The notes: a model not told the origin generated them from the sequence alone. DNA of 11,471 nt from CAYYED01 sp964470785 (GCA_964470785.1 CAYYED010000030.1:1-11471); one strand, 5' to 3'. Counted from the first letter of the stretch, positions 6,891 to 11,471 are shown. Numbers and translations: made by a program.

Positions 6891-8147
6891 ATGCTTCCCA
6901 TAGTAGAAACTTCCACCAAATCTTTTAATGCCTATAAAAACATTATTTCCCTCGAGCTTTTTAATGAAGTAAGGGGTTTGGCTAAGGAAATGAAGGGTTT
7001 GAAAGTGGTAATGATTAATGCTACCCCGAGGGGCGGGGGTGTGGCAGAAATTTTACAAGGACTGGTTCCTTTAATGAAAGGATTGGGAATTAAAGCGGAA
7101 TGGCAAGTAATCCCTCCAAGGAAGGAATTTTTTTATTTAACAAAGGAATTGCACAATGCGCTTCAGGGGAAAGAGTTTTCCTTAGATTTTAATTCCAGAA
7201 AACTTTATCAAAGATATATTGAAAAAACCGCATCTTTAATGCTTGATGATAAAAAAGCCGATGTCTGGGTAATGCATGATCCCCAGCCGGTTGGCTTAGC
7301 GCAATACCTTTCTGATTCAGAGTTTCATCCTCTTATTTCCCGTATTCACATAGACACCTCCCTTCCCAATCGCGAAGCCTGGAATTTCATCAAGGGTTTT
7401 CTTTTGCAATATGATAAAATAATTTTTTCCTCAAAGGACTTTGTGCATAAAGACATTCCTAAAGATAAAGCCGTAATTATGCCTCCGGCAATTGACCCTT
7501 TTACAGAAAAAAATAAAGAAATGTCCTTGCGTCGAGCAAAAGATGTTTTAAAGGCCTTTGGAATTAAGACAAATAAGCCGCTAATGGCCCAGATTTCTCG
7601 TTTTGACCCGTGGAAAGACCCTATGGGAGTAATTGAAGCATATCGGATTGCAAAAAAAGAAATACCCGACATCCAGTTGGCTTTAGTGGGATTGTTTTTA
7701 GCAAGCGATGACCCGGAAGCCAAAAAAGTTTTTCAGCAAGCCAGAAAAGCAGCTAATCACGACCCCGACATTTTTCTTTTTTCTGACCCGAATTATTTGG
7801 GGGACCTAAGCGTGGATAGTTTTGTTAATGCTTTTCAAACCGGCTCTGATATAGTTTTGCAAAAATCTATTAAAGAGGGTTTTGGATTAACCTGTACCGA
7901 AGCGATGTGGAAAGGAAATTCGGTTATCGGCGGTAATGTCGGTGGAATTAAGCTGCAAATTAATAATGGAAAAAACGGCTTTTTGGTCTCTTCTCCGCAA
8001 GAGGCGGCAGAAAGATCAATTTATTTATTAAAAAATCCTTTGATAAAAGAGAAAATGGGCAGGGCTGCCAAAAGCACGGTAAAAAGAAAATTCCTCATCC
8101 CCCGGCTTTTGAGGGATTATCTAAAACTCTTCAAACAACTCCTTTAA
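6891..8147 (+). CDS. treT: GT4-family glycosyltransferase, trehalose synthase (TreT)-like
   Basis: This 418-residue protein matches the length and motifs of TreT, which makes trehalose from an NDP-glucose and glucose; related enzymes are trehalose phosphorylases. The N-terminal Rossmann domain has MINATPRGGGVAEIL (41-55), then WQVI and FFYLTKELHNALQG (80-93), the classic TreT signature. The domain ends around HDPQP (129-133) and HIDTS. The C-terminal donor domain has ISRFDPWKDP (235-244, with the donor-phosphate Arg and Lys) and an E-x7-E motif, E329 and E337 in EGFGLTCTEAMW. Substrate choice cannot be proved from sequence. The ATG at 6891 directly follows the AT-rich repeat and has no ribosome binding site. 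No partner trehalose gene is nearby, so it appears to stand alone. Confidence 0.85.
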   Translation: MLPIVETSTKSFNAYKNIISLELFNEVRGLAKEMKGLKVVMINATPRGGGVAEILQGLVPLMKGLGIKAEWQVIPPRKEFFYLTKELHNALQGKEFSLDFNSRKLYQRYIEKTASLMLDDKKADVWVMHDPQPVGLAQYLSDSEFHPLISRIHIDTSLPNREAWNFIKGFLLQYDKIIFSSKDFVHKDIPKDKAVIMPPAIDPFTEKNKEMSLRRAKDVLKAFGIKTNKPLMAQISRFDPWKDPMGVIEAYRIAKKEIPDIQLALVGLFLASDDPEAKKVFQQARKAANHDPDIFLFSDPNYLGDLSVDSFVNAFQTGSDIVLQKSIKEGFGLTCTEAMWKGNSVIGGNVGGIKLQINNGKNGFLVSSPQEAAERSIYLLKNPLIKEKMGRAAKSTVKRKFLIPRLLRDYLKLFKQLL

Positions 8148-8152
8148 AAACC

Positions 8153-8173
8153 TGCGGAGACCCGACCTCCGCA
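8153..8173 (+). other. Stem-loop just after treT
   Basis: TGCGGAG, a 7-nt loop and CTCCGCA form a 7-bp perfect stem beginning 5 bp after the treT stop. No U-run follows, so it could protect the 3' end or act as a weak terminator. Confidence 0.5.
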
Positions 8174-8191
8174 CAATTTCAGAAGTCCGGA

Positions 8192-8219
8192 GCTTCGGAA
8201 CTTCGGAAGTTCCGGAAGC
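8192..8219. other. Stem-loop with 12-bp bulged stem
   Basis: GCTTC-GGAACTT, loop CGG, AAGTTCC-(G)-GAAGC form 12 pairs with a single bulged G. It abuts the 38-bp palindrome directly. Confidence 0.5.
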
Positions 8220-8257
8220 GATACTAACATTTCTACGATCGTAGAAATGTTAGTATC
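8220..8257. repeat. Perfect 38-bp palindrome
   Basis: GATACTAACATTTCTACGA is followed at once by its exact reverse complement, giving 19-bp arms with no spacer. It could extrude as a cruciform, fold as an RNA hairpin, or be a site for a symmetric DNA-binding protein. No other copy occurs in the window. Confidence 0.9.
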
Positions 8258-8278
8258 AGAAATTGCTAAAGAAGTCGA

Positions 8279-8290
8279 TTAGACGTCTAA
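8279..8290. promoter_or_regulatory. 12-bp palindrome upstream of the toxin-antitoxin promoter
   Basis: TTAGACGTCTAA is a perfect palindrome 13 bp before the -35 element at 8303. It may be an operator, though a palindrome of this size can also arise by chance. Confidence 0.3.
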
Positions 8291-8302
8291 AAGAGCAAGG
8301 TA

Positions 8303-8337
8303 TTGATATGTGTATCTTCTAAATATACAATGTATAT
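8303..8337 (+). promoter_or_regulatory. Promoter with overlapping operator for the BrnT/BrnA-like pair (leaderless)
   Basis: TTGATA (8303-8308), 17 bp, TACAAT (8326-8331) is a good sigma70-type promoter. With a 6-bp discriminator, +1 falls on the A of the ATG at 8338, predicting a leaderless mRNA. ATATACA-A-TGTATAT (8323-8337) is a symmetric site covering the -10 and ending at the start codon. It is well placed for autorepression by the ribbon-helix-helix antitoxin. Confidence 0.6.
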
Positions 8338-8607
8338 ATGAAATACTTTGATTGGAGTCCGGAAAAAAATGAAAAAATTACCAAGGAGCGAGGCATAGGT
8401 TTTGAGGAAATATTAATAGCAATTGAAAGTGGCTATCTTTTAGATGTTGTAGAGCATCCCAATAAAGCAAAATATCCTAACCAAAAGGTCTTTATCGTTT
8501 AAATAGAAGCTTATGCTTATCTTGTTCTTTTTGTAGAAGAGGAAGAAAGGATATTTTTAAAAACAATTATTCCCAGCCGCAAGGCAACTAAAAAATATAT
8601 AAAATAA
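8338..8607 (+). pseudogene. BrnT-like toxin, interrupted by an in-frame TAA
   Basis: The frame reads MKYFDWSPEKNEKITKERGI, then FEEI and HPNKAKYPNQKVFIV, a TAA at 8500-8502 (codon 55), and then IEAYAYLVLFVEEEERIF and LKTIIPSRKATKKYIK to TAA at 8605-8607. The N-terminal FDWSPEKNE and C-terminal KTIIPSRKATKKY are typical of BrnT-type RNase toxins. The total, 89 codons, is normal for the family. Both halves align in one frame, so a single base change (for example GAA, AAA or CAA to TAA) explains the break. The toxin is probably inactive unless the stop is a sequencing error, a minority variant, or read through. It is followed 9 bp later by its presumed antitoxin. Confidence 0.75.
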
Positions 8608-8616
8608 AATACAACC

Positions 8617-8862
8617 ATGAAAAATATTAAATTAAACAAAGAAGAAAAAAAGATTTTAAAGGACTTTGAGGAAGGAAAACTTGGGAGTGTTAAAGATATT
8701 AAGAAAGTAAAAGACAGTTATCGGCAATACGTGAAACAGACCCTGGACAAGCCGCGCATTATTAATATTCGGCTTTCAGAAAGAGACCTTCAAAAATTGA
8801 AGGCGTTGGCAGCCAAAAAAGGTCTGTCCTATCAGACCCTTATTAGTTCTGTTTTATATTAA
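8617..8862 (+). CDS. BrnA/CopG-like ribbon-helix-helix antitoxin, possibly clipped at the C-terminus
   Basis: The 81-residue protein has an acidic/basic N-terminal helical part (1-44), the toxin-binding side in this family, and a ribbon-helix-helix DNA-binding end. RIINIRLS (47-54) is the beta strand, ERDLQKLKALAAKKG (55-69) helix A, and LSYQTLISSVLY (70-81) helix B. Family members usually continue after the ISSVL segment with a short HKY-type tail. Here codon 82 is TAA, and the next codons in the same frame read YSDRK, so the natural tail may have been lost to a second nonsense change. It sits in an operon with the broken toxin (9-bp gap), and its likely operator overlaps the shared promoter. 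It has no Shine-Dalgarno sequence. Confidence 0.75.
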   Translation: MKNIKLNKEEKKILKDFEEGKLGSVKDIKKVKDSYRQYVKQTLDKPRIINIRLSERDLQKLKALAAKKGLSYQTLISSVLY

Positions 8863-8895
8863 TACTCAGACAGAAAAAAAGCGATATCAGTTTAT

Positions 8896-8930
8896 AAAAA
8901 AAATAAGCCCGCCTCTTAAACCATGGCGGG
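8896..8930 (-). terminator. Rho-independent terminator of the infC-rpmI-rplT transcript
   Basis: On the minus strand the stem CCCGCC/GGCGGG (8930-8925 and 8913-8908, 11-nt loop) is followed by CTTATTTTTTTT down to 8896. The stem may extend through CTTAT/ATAAG outside it. The U-run lies only on the minus-strand side, assigning it to the ribosomal-protein operon rather than the antitoxin. Confidence 0.8.
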
Positions 8931-8955
8931 GTCTTATAGTAGAGTAAAAACAAGA

Positions 8956-8978
8956 TTGCAGGGGTTGTACTCCTGCAA
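8956..8978 (-). terminator. First stem-loop after rplT
   Basis: TTGCAGG and CCTGCAA pair over 7 bp with a 9-nt loop just past the rplT stop. On the minus strand it is followed by TCTTGTTTTT. Together with the stronger hairpin downstream it forms a tandem terminator. Confidence 0.6.
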
Positions 8979-8983
8979 ATTTG

Positions 8984-9331
8984 TTATTTTTTCGCTTGTT
9001 CAACTATTTGATTGAAAATCTCCGGTTTTTTGTTGGCAAGTTGGGCCAAGATTTTTCTGTCTAACTGAATATCGTGTTTTCTTAATTTATTGATAAATTG
9101 GCTATAAGAAATTCCCTGCTCGCGGCAGGCGGCATTAATCTGGGTTTGCCAAAGAGTTCTTTTGTCTCTTTTTTTGGTTCTTCTATCCCGATATGCATAG
9201 CTCCATGCGTGCATTAATGCATCTTTGGCGGCTCTAAATTTATTTTTTCGTCCCCAGTGAAAACCCTTAGTGTGTTGAAGGATAGATTTTTTTCTTTGAC
9301 GGGCTGTTTTTCCTCTTTTTACTCGCGGCAT
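8984..9331 (-). CDS. rplT: 50S ribosomal protein L20
   Basis: The 115-residue basic protein has the standard L20 length. It starts PRVKRGKTARQRKKSIL and continues with KGFHWGRKNKFRAAKDALMH, YAYRDRR and RTLWQTQINAACREQGISYS, all signatures of L20. L20 binds 23S rRNA early in large-subunit assembly. It is the last gene of the infC-rpmI-rplT cluster and starts one base after the rpmI stop, so translation is probably coupled. No Shine-Dalgarno sequence is visible before the ATG. Tandem stem-loops follow the stop. Confidence 0.97.
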   Translation of the reverse strand: MPRVKRGKTARQRKKSILQHTKGFHWGRKNKFRAAKDALMHAWSYAYRDRRTKKRDKRTLWQTQINAACREQGISYSQFINKLRKHDIQLDRKILAQLANKKPEIFNQIVEQAKK

Positions 9332-9332
9332 A

Positions 9333-9536
9333 TTATTTTGTTAATGCTTTTTTAATGACTTTTGCTTCCGGACCGGATACTTCTTTCCATCCTCTTTTTT
9401 GGCGGATTAATTTTCCTGACTTTTTAGAACGAAAATGGTTCTGTCCGGCAATTCTTCTTAAGACCTTGTCGGTCTTAGTTATTTTAAATCTTTTTGACAA
9501 GGACTTTCTGGTTTTGGGGGACTTTTTTTGGCTCAT
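9333..9536 (-). CDS. rpmI: 50S ribosomal protein L35
   Basis: This 67-residue, Lys/Arg-rich protein matches L35. SPKTRKSLSKRFKITKTDKV is the conserved start, followed by the RKSGK-like KKSGKLIRQKRGW. The ATG overlaps the infC stop as ATGA (9533-9536), and AAGGA lies 5 nt before it, one of the few Shine-Dalgarno-like sites in the window. This points to translational coupling to infC. Confidence 0.95.
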   Translation of the reverse strand: MSQKKSPKTRKSLSKRFKITKTDKVLRRIAGQNHFRSKKSGKLIRQKRGWKEVSGPEAKVIKKALTK

Positions 9537-10060
9537 TTTTGTCCTTTTTTAATAATAATAGTTATTGAGTTTCTTTGTTTTTTGCTTTCTTTCTCTATTT
9601 CTATAGGAATATCATTTTTAAGAAACCCTAAAAATTTATCTATTTGTTCTTGAATATGATGTTTAAGCGCTTTTTCTCTGCCCCTCAAAAGCAATTCTAA
9701 TTTTATTTTATTGCCTTTTTCTATGAACTTTTGCGCTTGCTTTGCTTTGGTTTCTAAATCGTGGTCTGAAGTGTTGAATTTTATCCTCACGCCCTTAATC
9801 TCTCCTCCTTTTATTCGAGAACCCTTTTTTTCTTTTTTTTGCAGCTGATATAGATATTTTCCATAATCTATAATTTTACATACGGGCGGCTCTACTTTTT
9901 TTGTAACCTGGACTAAATCTAATCCGCATTCTTTTGCCCGCTTAAGCGCGTTTTCCATGCTAACCACGCCTAACTGTTCGCCGAGCTCATTAATCAGGCG
10001 AACCTCTTTGGCTCTTATTTGGTTGTTGATTAATGTTTTTTTGATATTGGGAAATTTAAT
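9533..10060 (-). CDS. infC: Translation initiation factor IF-3, probable ATT start
   Basis: IF-3 binds the 30S subunit, checks start-codon pairing and prevents premature 50S joining. From the first ATG (9967) only 144 residues remain, and the conserved N-terminus would be lost. The same frame continues upstream with TLINNQIRAKEVRLINELGE and QLGVV, the classical IF-3 N-terminal motif, back to a TGA at 10063-10061. No ATG, GTG or TTG fits. ATT at 10060-10058 gives KFPNIKKTLINN and 175 residues, the normal family length; AUU is the known infC start in E. coli. ATC at 10045 is a weaker choice. Later motifs are DLVQVTKKVEPPVCKIIDYG and, in the C-terminal domain, GVRIKFNTSDHDLETKAKQA. The start lies inside the tail of a GIY-YIG remnant, so a one-base assembly error restoring the nearby ATG (10066-10064) is the main alternative. 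Confidence 0.9.
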   Translation of the reverse strand: MKFPNIKKTLINNQIRAKEVRLINELGEQLGVVSMENALKRAKECGLDLVQVTKKVEPPVCKIIDYGKYLYQLQKKEKKGSRIKGGEIKGVRIKFNTSDHDLETKAKQAQKFIEKGNKIKLELLLRGREKALKHHIQEQIDKFLGFLKNDIPIEIEKESKKQRNSITIIIKKGQK

Positions 10061-10233
10061 TCATTTTTAAGCCGACCTCTAAGGTATTTTCTTCCGGGTC
10101 CGCTTTTAAGATATTTTTCTCGGTTTTTTGCATCCTGCCGATTGCGACTTATTTCACAATAAACAAATCTTAACGGTCTTCTATGGGCTGTGGCTGAAAT
10201 ACCAAGAAAGGACTTCAATTCACGGGCAGACTT
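10030..10233 (-). pseudogene. GIY-YIG endonuclease remnant (C-terminal half)
   Basis: The minus-strand frame reads HRRPLRFVYCEISRNRQDAK, then NREKYLKSGPGRKYLRGRLK and NEL. This matches the second half of small single-domain GIY-YIG endonucleases (RRPLxLVYxE, DAxxREKYLKSGxGRxYLxxRLKN). The GIY and YIG strands and the catalytic Arg region are missing. Upstream the frame is open only to a TAG at 10236-10234, next to the tmRNA 3' end. The last residues (NFPISKKH) overlap the infC start in another frame and are probably not native. It is most simply a truncated relic left between ssrA and infC. No recognisable start codon suits it, although TTG at 10218 is possible. Confidence 0.65.
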
Positions 10234-10239
10234 CTAACT

Positions 10240-10612
10240 GGGTGGAGATGGCGGGAGTTGAACCCGCGTCTAGGAATGTTGTTAATTTATTTCTACAAGC
10301 TTATTCTAGTTTATATTTTTGTTTACAGGATTGAAACTAGAAAAAAATACCCGTAACTTAGCCCTGTAAAATTTGACGGCTTCCCTTGGGCAAAAGGAAG
10401 CTGTCTATCCTGAAGATATAATGCTCACAGGGTTTATCAGGAGTCAACCGAGCGAACAGATGCCGTTTATGGCACCGACCTTACTTAAGCATAAGCATAA
10501 GCAGGTCTGGAAAATAAGTTGGCACTTATTTTGTTTCCGATTTTTATCAGTTTTCGGAAAACTGAACTTGCCTAAATTAACAGCAAAATCCCTATCGAGG
10601 CCCTTCATCCCC
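10240..10612 (-). ncRNA. ssrA: Transfer-messenger RNA (tmRNA, SsrA)
   Basis: tmRNA with SmpB rescues stalled ribosomes by adding a degradation tag. On the minus strand the 5' end GGGGATG (10612-10606) pairs over 7 bp, with one G-U, with CATCTCC (10250-10244). The T arm is GCGGG-TTCAACT-CCCGC, preceded by GAC as in E. coli. Near the 5' end is the conserved GGGCCTCGATAGGGATTTTGC region. PK1 is visible: CAGTTTT/AAAACTG, with its loop TTTCCG pairing downstream to CGGAAA. Ten nucleotides after PK1 comes the tag frame, and further pseudoknot-like segments follow. The length of ~373 nt is normal. Discriminator A is 10243, and the next three bases are CCC rather than CCA. smpB lies just upstream on the same strand. 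Confidence 0.95.
10485..10523 (-). other. tmRNA tag-peptide reading frame (ANLFSRPAYAYA)
   Basis: After AATAAGT the resume codon GCC (10523-10521) opens a frame coding ANLFSRPAYAYA, with TAA at 10487-10485. The spacing of 10 nt from PK1 is close to the 11 nt in E. coli, and the AN start matches the E. coli tag. The end is AYAYA rather than the usual ALAA, made by a GCTTAT duplication-like sequence. The alternative GGA start, giving 17 residues, lies inside PK1 and is unlikely. Confidence 0.75.
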
Positions 10613-10615
10613 TAA

Positions 10616-10644
10616 ATCATTCAGTCGCAAAGCGACTGAATGAT
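10616..10644 (-). other. 13-bp hairpin abutting the tmRNA 5' end
   Basis: ATCATTCAGTCGC, loop AAA, GCGACTGAATGAT form a perfect stem ending three bases before tmRNA G1 (10612). It has no U-run. It is a plausible RNase III or RNase E processing signal for releasing tmRNA from an smpB co-transcript. Confidence 0.6.
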
Positions 10645-10650
10645 CGGGCG

Positions 10651-10674
10651 ATCATCTCGCATTAGCGAGGTGAT
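10651..10674 (-). other. 10-bp hairpin just after smpB
   Basis: ATCATCTCGC, loop ATTA, GCGAGGTGAT pair over 10 bp with one G-T/G-U position, immediately next to the smpB stop. It lacks a U-run and is probably not a terminator. Confidence 0.5.
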
Positions 10675-11133
10675 TTAGCCCCTTCCGTTTGCTTTAAATA
10701 ACTCTCTTTCCATTTCTCTTTGAATATCCCGTTTTTTGATTTGTTCTCTTTTGTCCGGTTTGCTTTTGCTTTTGACGAGAGCAATTTCTATCTTTACTTT
10801 TCCTCGCTTAGTATACAGTTTTAAAGGCACTAATGTCAAGCCCTTTTGCGCGGTTTTTCCAATTAACTTTTTAATTTCTGCTTTTTTTAAAAGCAGGGCT
10901 CTTGTTCTTTCAGGGTCATAATCAGCAGGAGCATTTTTAGGCTGATAAGCGGGAACTTTGGCGCCTAAAAGCCGGGGCTGTTCGTCTTTTATTATGATAA
11001 AAGATCCTTGGAGATTAGCCCTGCCAAGTTTGATTGATTTCACTTCTTGTCCGTTTAGCGCGATTCCGGCCTCAATCTTTTCCAATATCTCATAGTTATA
11101 ATACGCTTTTTTATTTTCAGCGAGATTTTTCAT
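10675..11133 (-). CDS. smpB: SsrA-binding protein SmpB
   Basis: The 152-residue product has the family length. SmpB is the tmRNA partner: it mimics the missing anticodon arm and brings tmRNA to the stalled A site. Visible motifs are NKKAYYNYEILEKIEAGIAL (7-26), then NGQEVKSIKLGRANL, GLTLVPLKLYTKRGKVKIEI and KPDKREQIKKRDIQREMER (~128-146). The usual GKKxxDKRE is here SKSKPDKRE, with the Gly replaced. The basic C-terminal tail, which follows the mRNA channel, is kept but short. The ATG at 11133 fits the family start and has no ribosome binding site. ssrA follows 63 bp downstream on the same strand, separated only by two hairpins without U-runs, so co-transcription is likely. Confidence 0.96.
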   Translation of the reverse strand: MKNLAENKKAYYNYEILEKIEAGIALNGQEVKSIKLGRANLQGSFIIIKDEQPRLLGAKVPAYQPKNAPADYDPERTRALLLKKAEIKKLIGKTAQKGLTLVPLKLYTKRGKVKIEIALVKSKSKPDKREQIKKRDIQREMERELFKANGRG

Positions 11134-11252
11134 AATTATTTTATATTATCATAGATTTTTTCATGATAGTATGGTAAATTGTATTCGTTAAGCAGTTTTT
11201 TTAAATTAGGAAAATTTATGCAATTATAGTAGTATAAGCGTAAAACGAAAAA
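11134..11252. other. Spacer upstream of smpB
   Basis: This AT-rich stretch holds no gene. It must contain the smpB promoter. TATGAT-like and AATATAAAAT sequences occur on the minus strand at about 11140-11155, but no convincing -35 partner is visible. Confidence 0.4.
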
Positions 11253-11471
11253 CGCCCTAGGCCGACCGCTGAAGCAGTCAGCGGGCTAGGCAAAGTGTAA
11301 AGCCACAGCGCAAAGCTACAATATAATTTTTAATTTCTAATTTTCAATATGAAAGCGCAAAGCGTAAAACGAAAAGCGCAAAACTACAAGTTGAAATTTT
11401 CAATTTACTAATTTACAATTTACGAATGAATTTAACAATTTCTCAATTTCCTAATTTTCAATTGAAAATTT
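11253..11471. repeat. Composite intergenic repeat, copy 2 (rearranged)
   Basis: The GC-rich core CGCCCTAGGCCGACCGCTGA, AG, CAGTCAGCGGGCTAGGC (11253-11291) equals copy 1 at 6723-6790 minus 29 internal bases and with two substitutions. It folds as CCGCTGA/TCAGCGG. It is followed by AAGCGCAAAGCG-type motifs, an ACTACAAGTTGAAATTTTCA stretch resembling 6659-6679, and a 42-bp tract (11416-11457) identical to 6790-6831. No gene is visible, and the element runs to the window edge. Confidence 0.85.

Noticed and set aside
8220..8290. Possible Cas12a-type repeat or mini CRISPR array
   Set aside because: Only one TCTAC-N4-GTAGA unit is present, it is fully symmetric, and no second repeat, spacer or cas gene is seen.
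9533..9967. infC starting at the ATG at 9967
   Set aside because: It would remove the conserved LINNQIRAKEVRLI motif that is open and in frame just upstream.
10241..10275. Separate tRNA gene suggested by the T-arm-like sequence
   Set aside because: The acceptor partner and pseudoknots show it is the 3' end of tmRNA.
10128..10615. Plus-strand reading frames across 10128-10334 and 10373-10615
   Set aside because: They lie antisense over the tmRNA and GIY-YIG remnant and have no recognisable protein features.

Overview
This is an AT-rich bacterial segment that looks like a Candidate Phyla Radiation genome (Patescibacteria, probably Parcubacteria-like). That placement is inference. It rests on short gene-dense DNA with AT-rich spacers full of repeats, start codons mostly without a Shine-Dalgarno sequence, a secreted protein built from a peptidoglycan-binding domain plus Kre9-like and PKD domains, a PolX polymerase carrying a PHP domain, and a compact smpB-ssrA-infC-rpmI-rplT block.

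Left part (1-5512). A large exported multidomain surface protein runs off the left edge on the minus strand. Divergent from it is a greA-type transcript cleavage factor with a good promoter and a strong intrinsic terminator. Downstream on the plus strand lie a tandem-HD phosphohydrolase, whose second domain has lost catalytic residues, and a family X DNA polymerase/PHP protein. A convergent HAAAP-type amino-acid permease overlaps the polymerase 3' end by 20 bp.

Middle part (6600-8930). A repeat-rich spacer carries a GC-rich hairpin flanked by inverted AT-rich sequence. A TreT-like GT4 glycosyltransferase follows, then a cluster of hairpins that includes a perfect 38-bp palindrome. Next is a decayed BrnT/BrnA-like toxin-antitoxin pair: the toxin has an in-frame TAA and the antitoxin looks clipped. 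Its promoter is predicted to give a leaderless transcript and overlaps a palindromic operator candidate.

Right part (8896-11471), all minus strand. The transcription order is smpB, ssrA (tmRNA), a GIY-YIG endonuclease remnant, infC, rpmI, rplT, then tandem stem-loop terminators. This joins ribosome rescue to initiation factor 3 and two large-subunit proteins. The tmRNA encodes an unusual tag, ANLFSRPAYAYA. infC has no ATG in the expected place and most likely starts at ATT inside the tail of the GIY-YIG remnant. The right edge holds a second, rearranged copy of the composite repeat.

No complete new defence or mobile system is visible. The most unusual points are the infC start and junction, the tmRNA tag, the palindrome cluster beside the broken toxin-antitoxin locus, the modular repeat, and the half-degenerate tandem HD protein.
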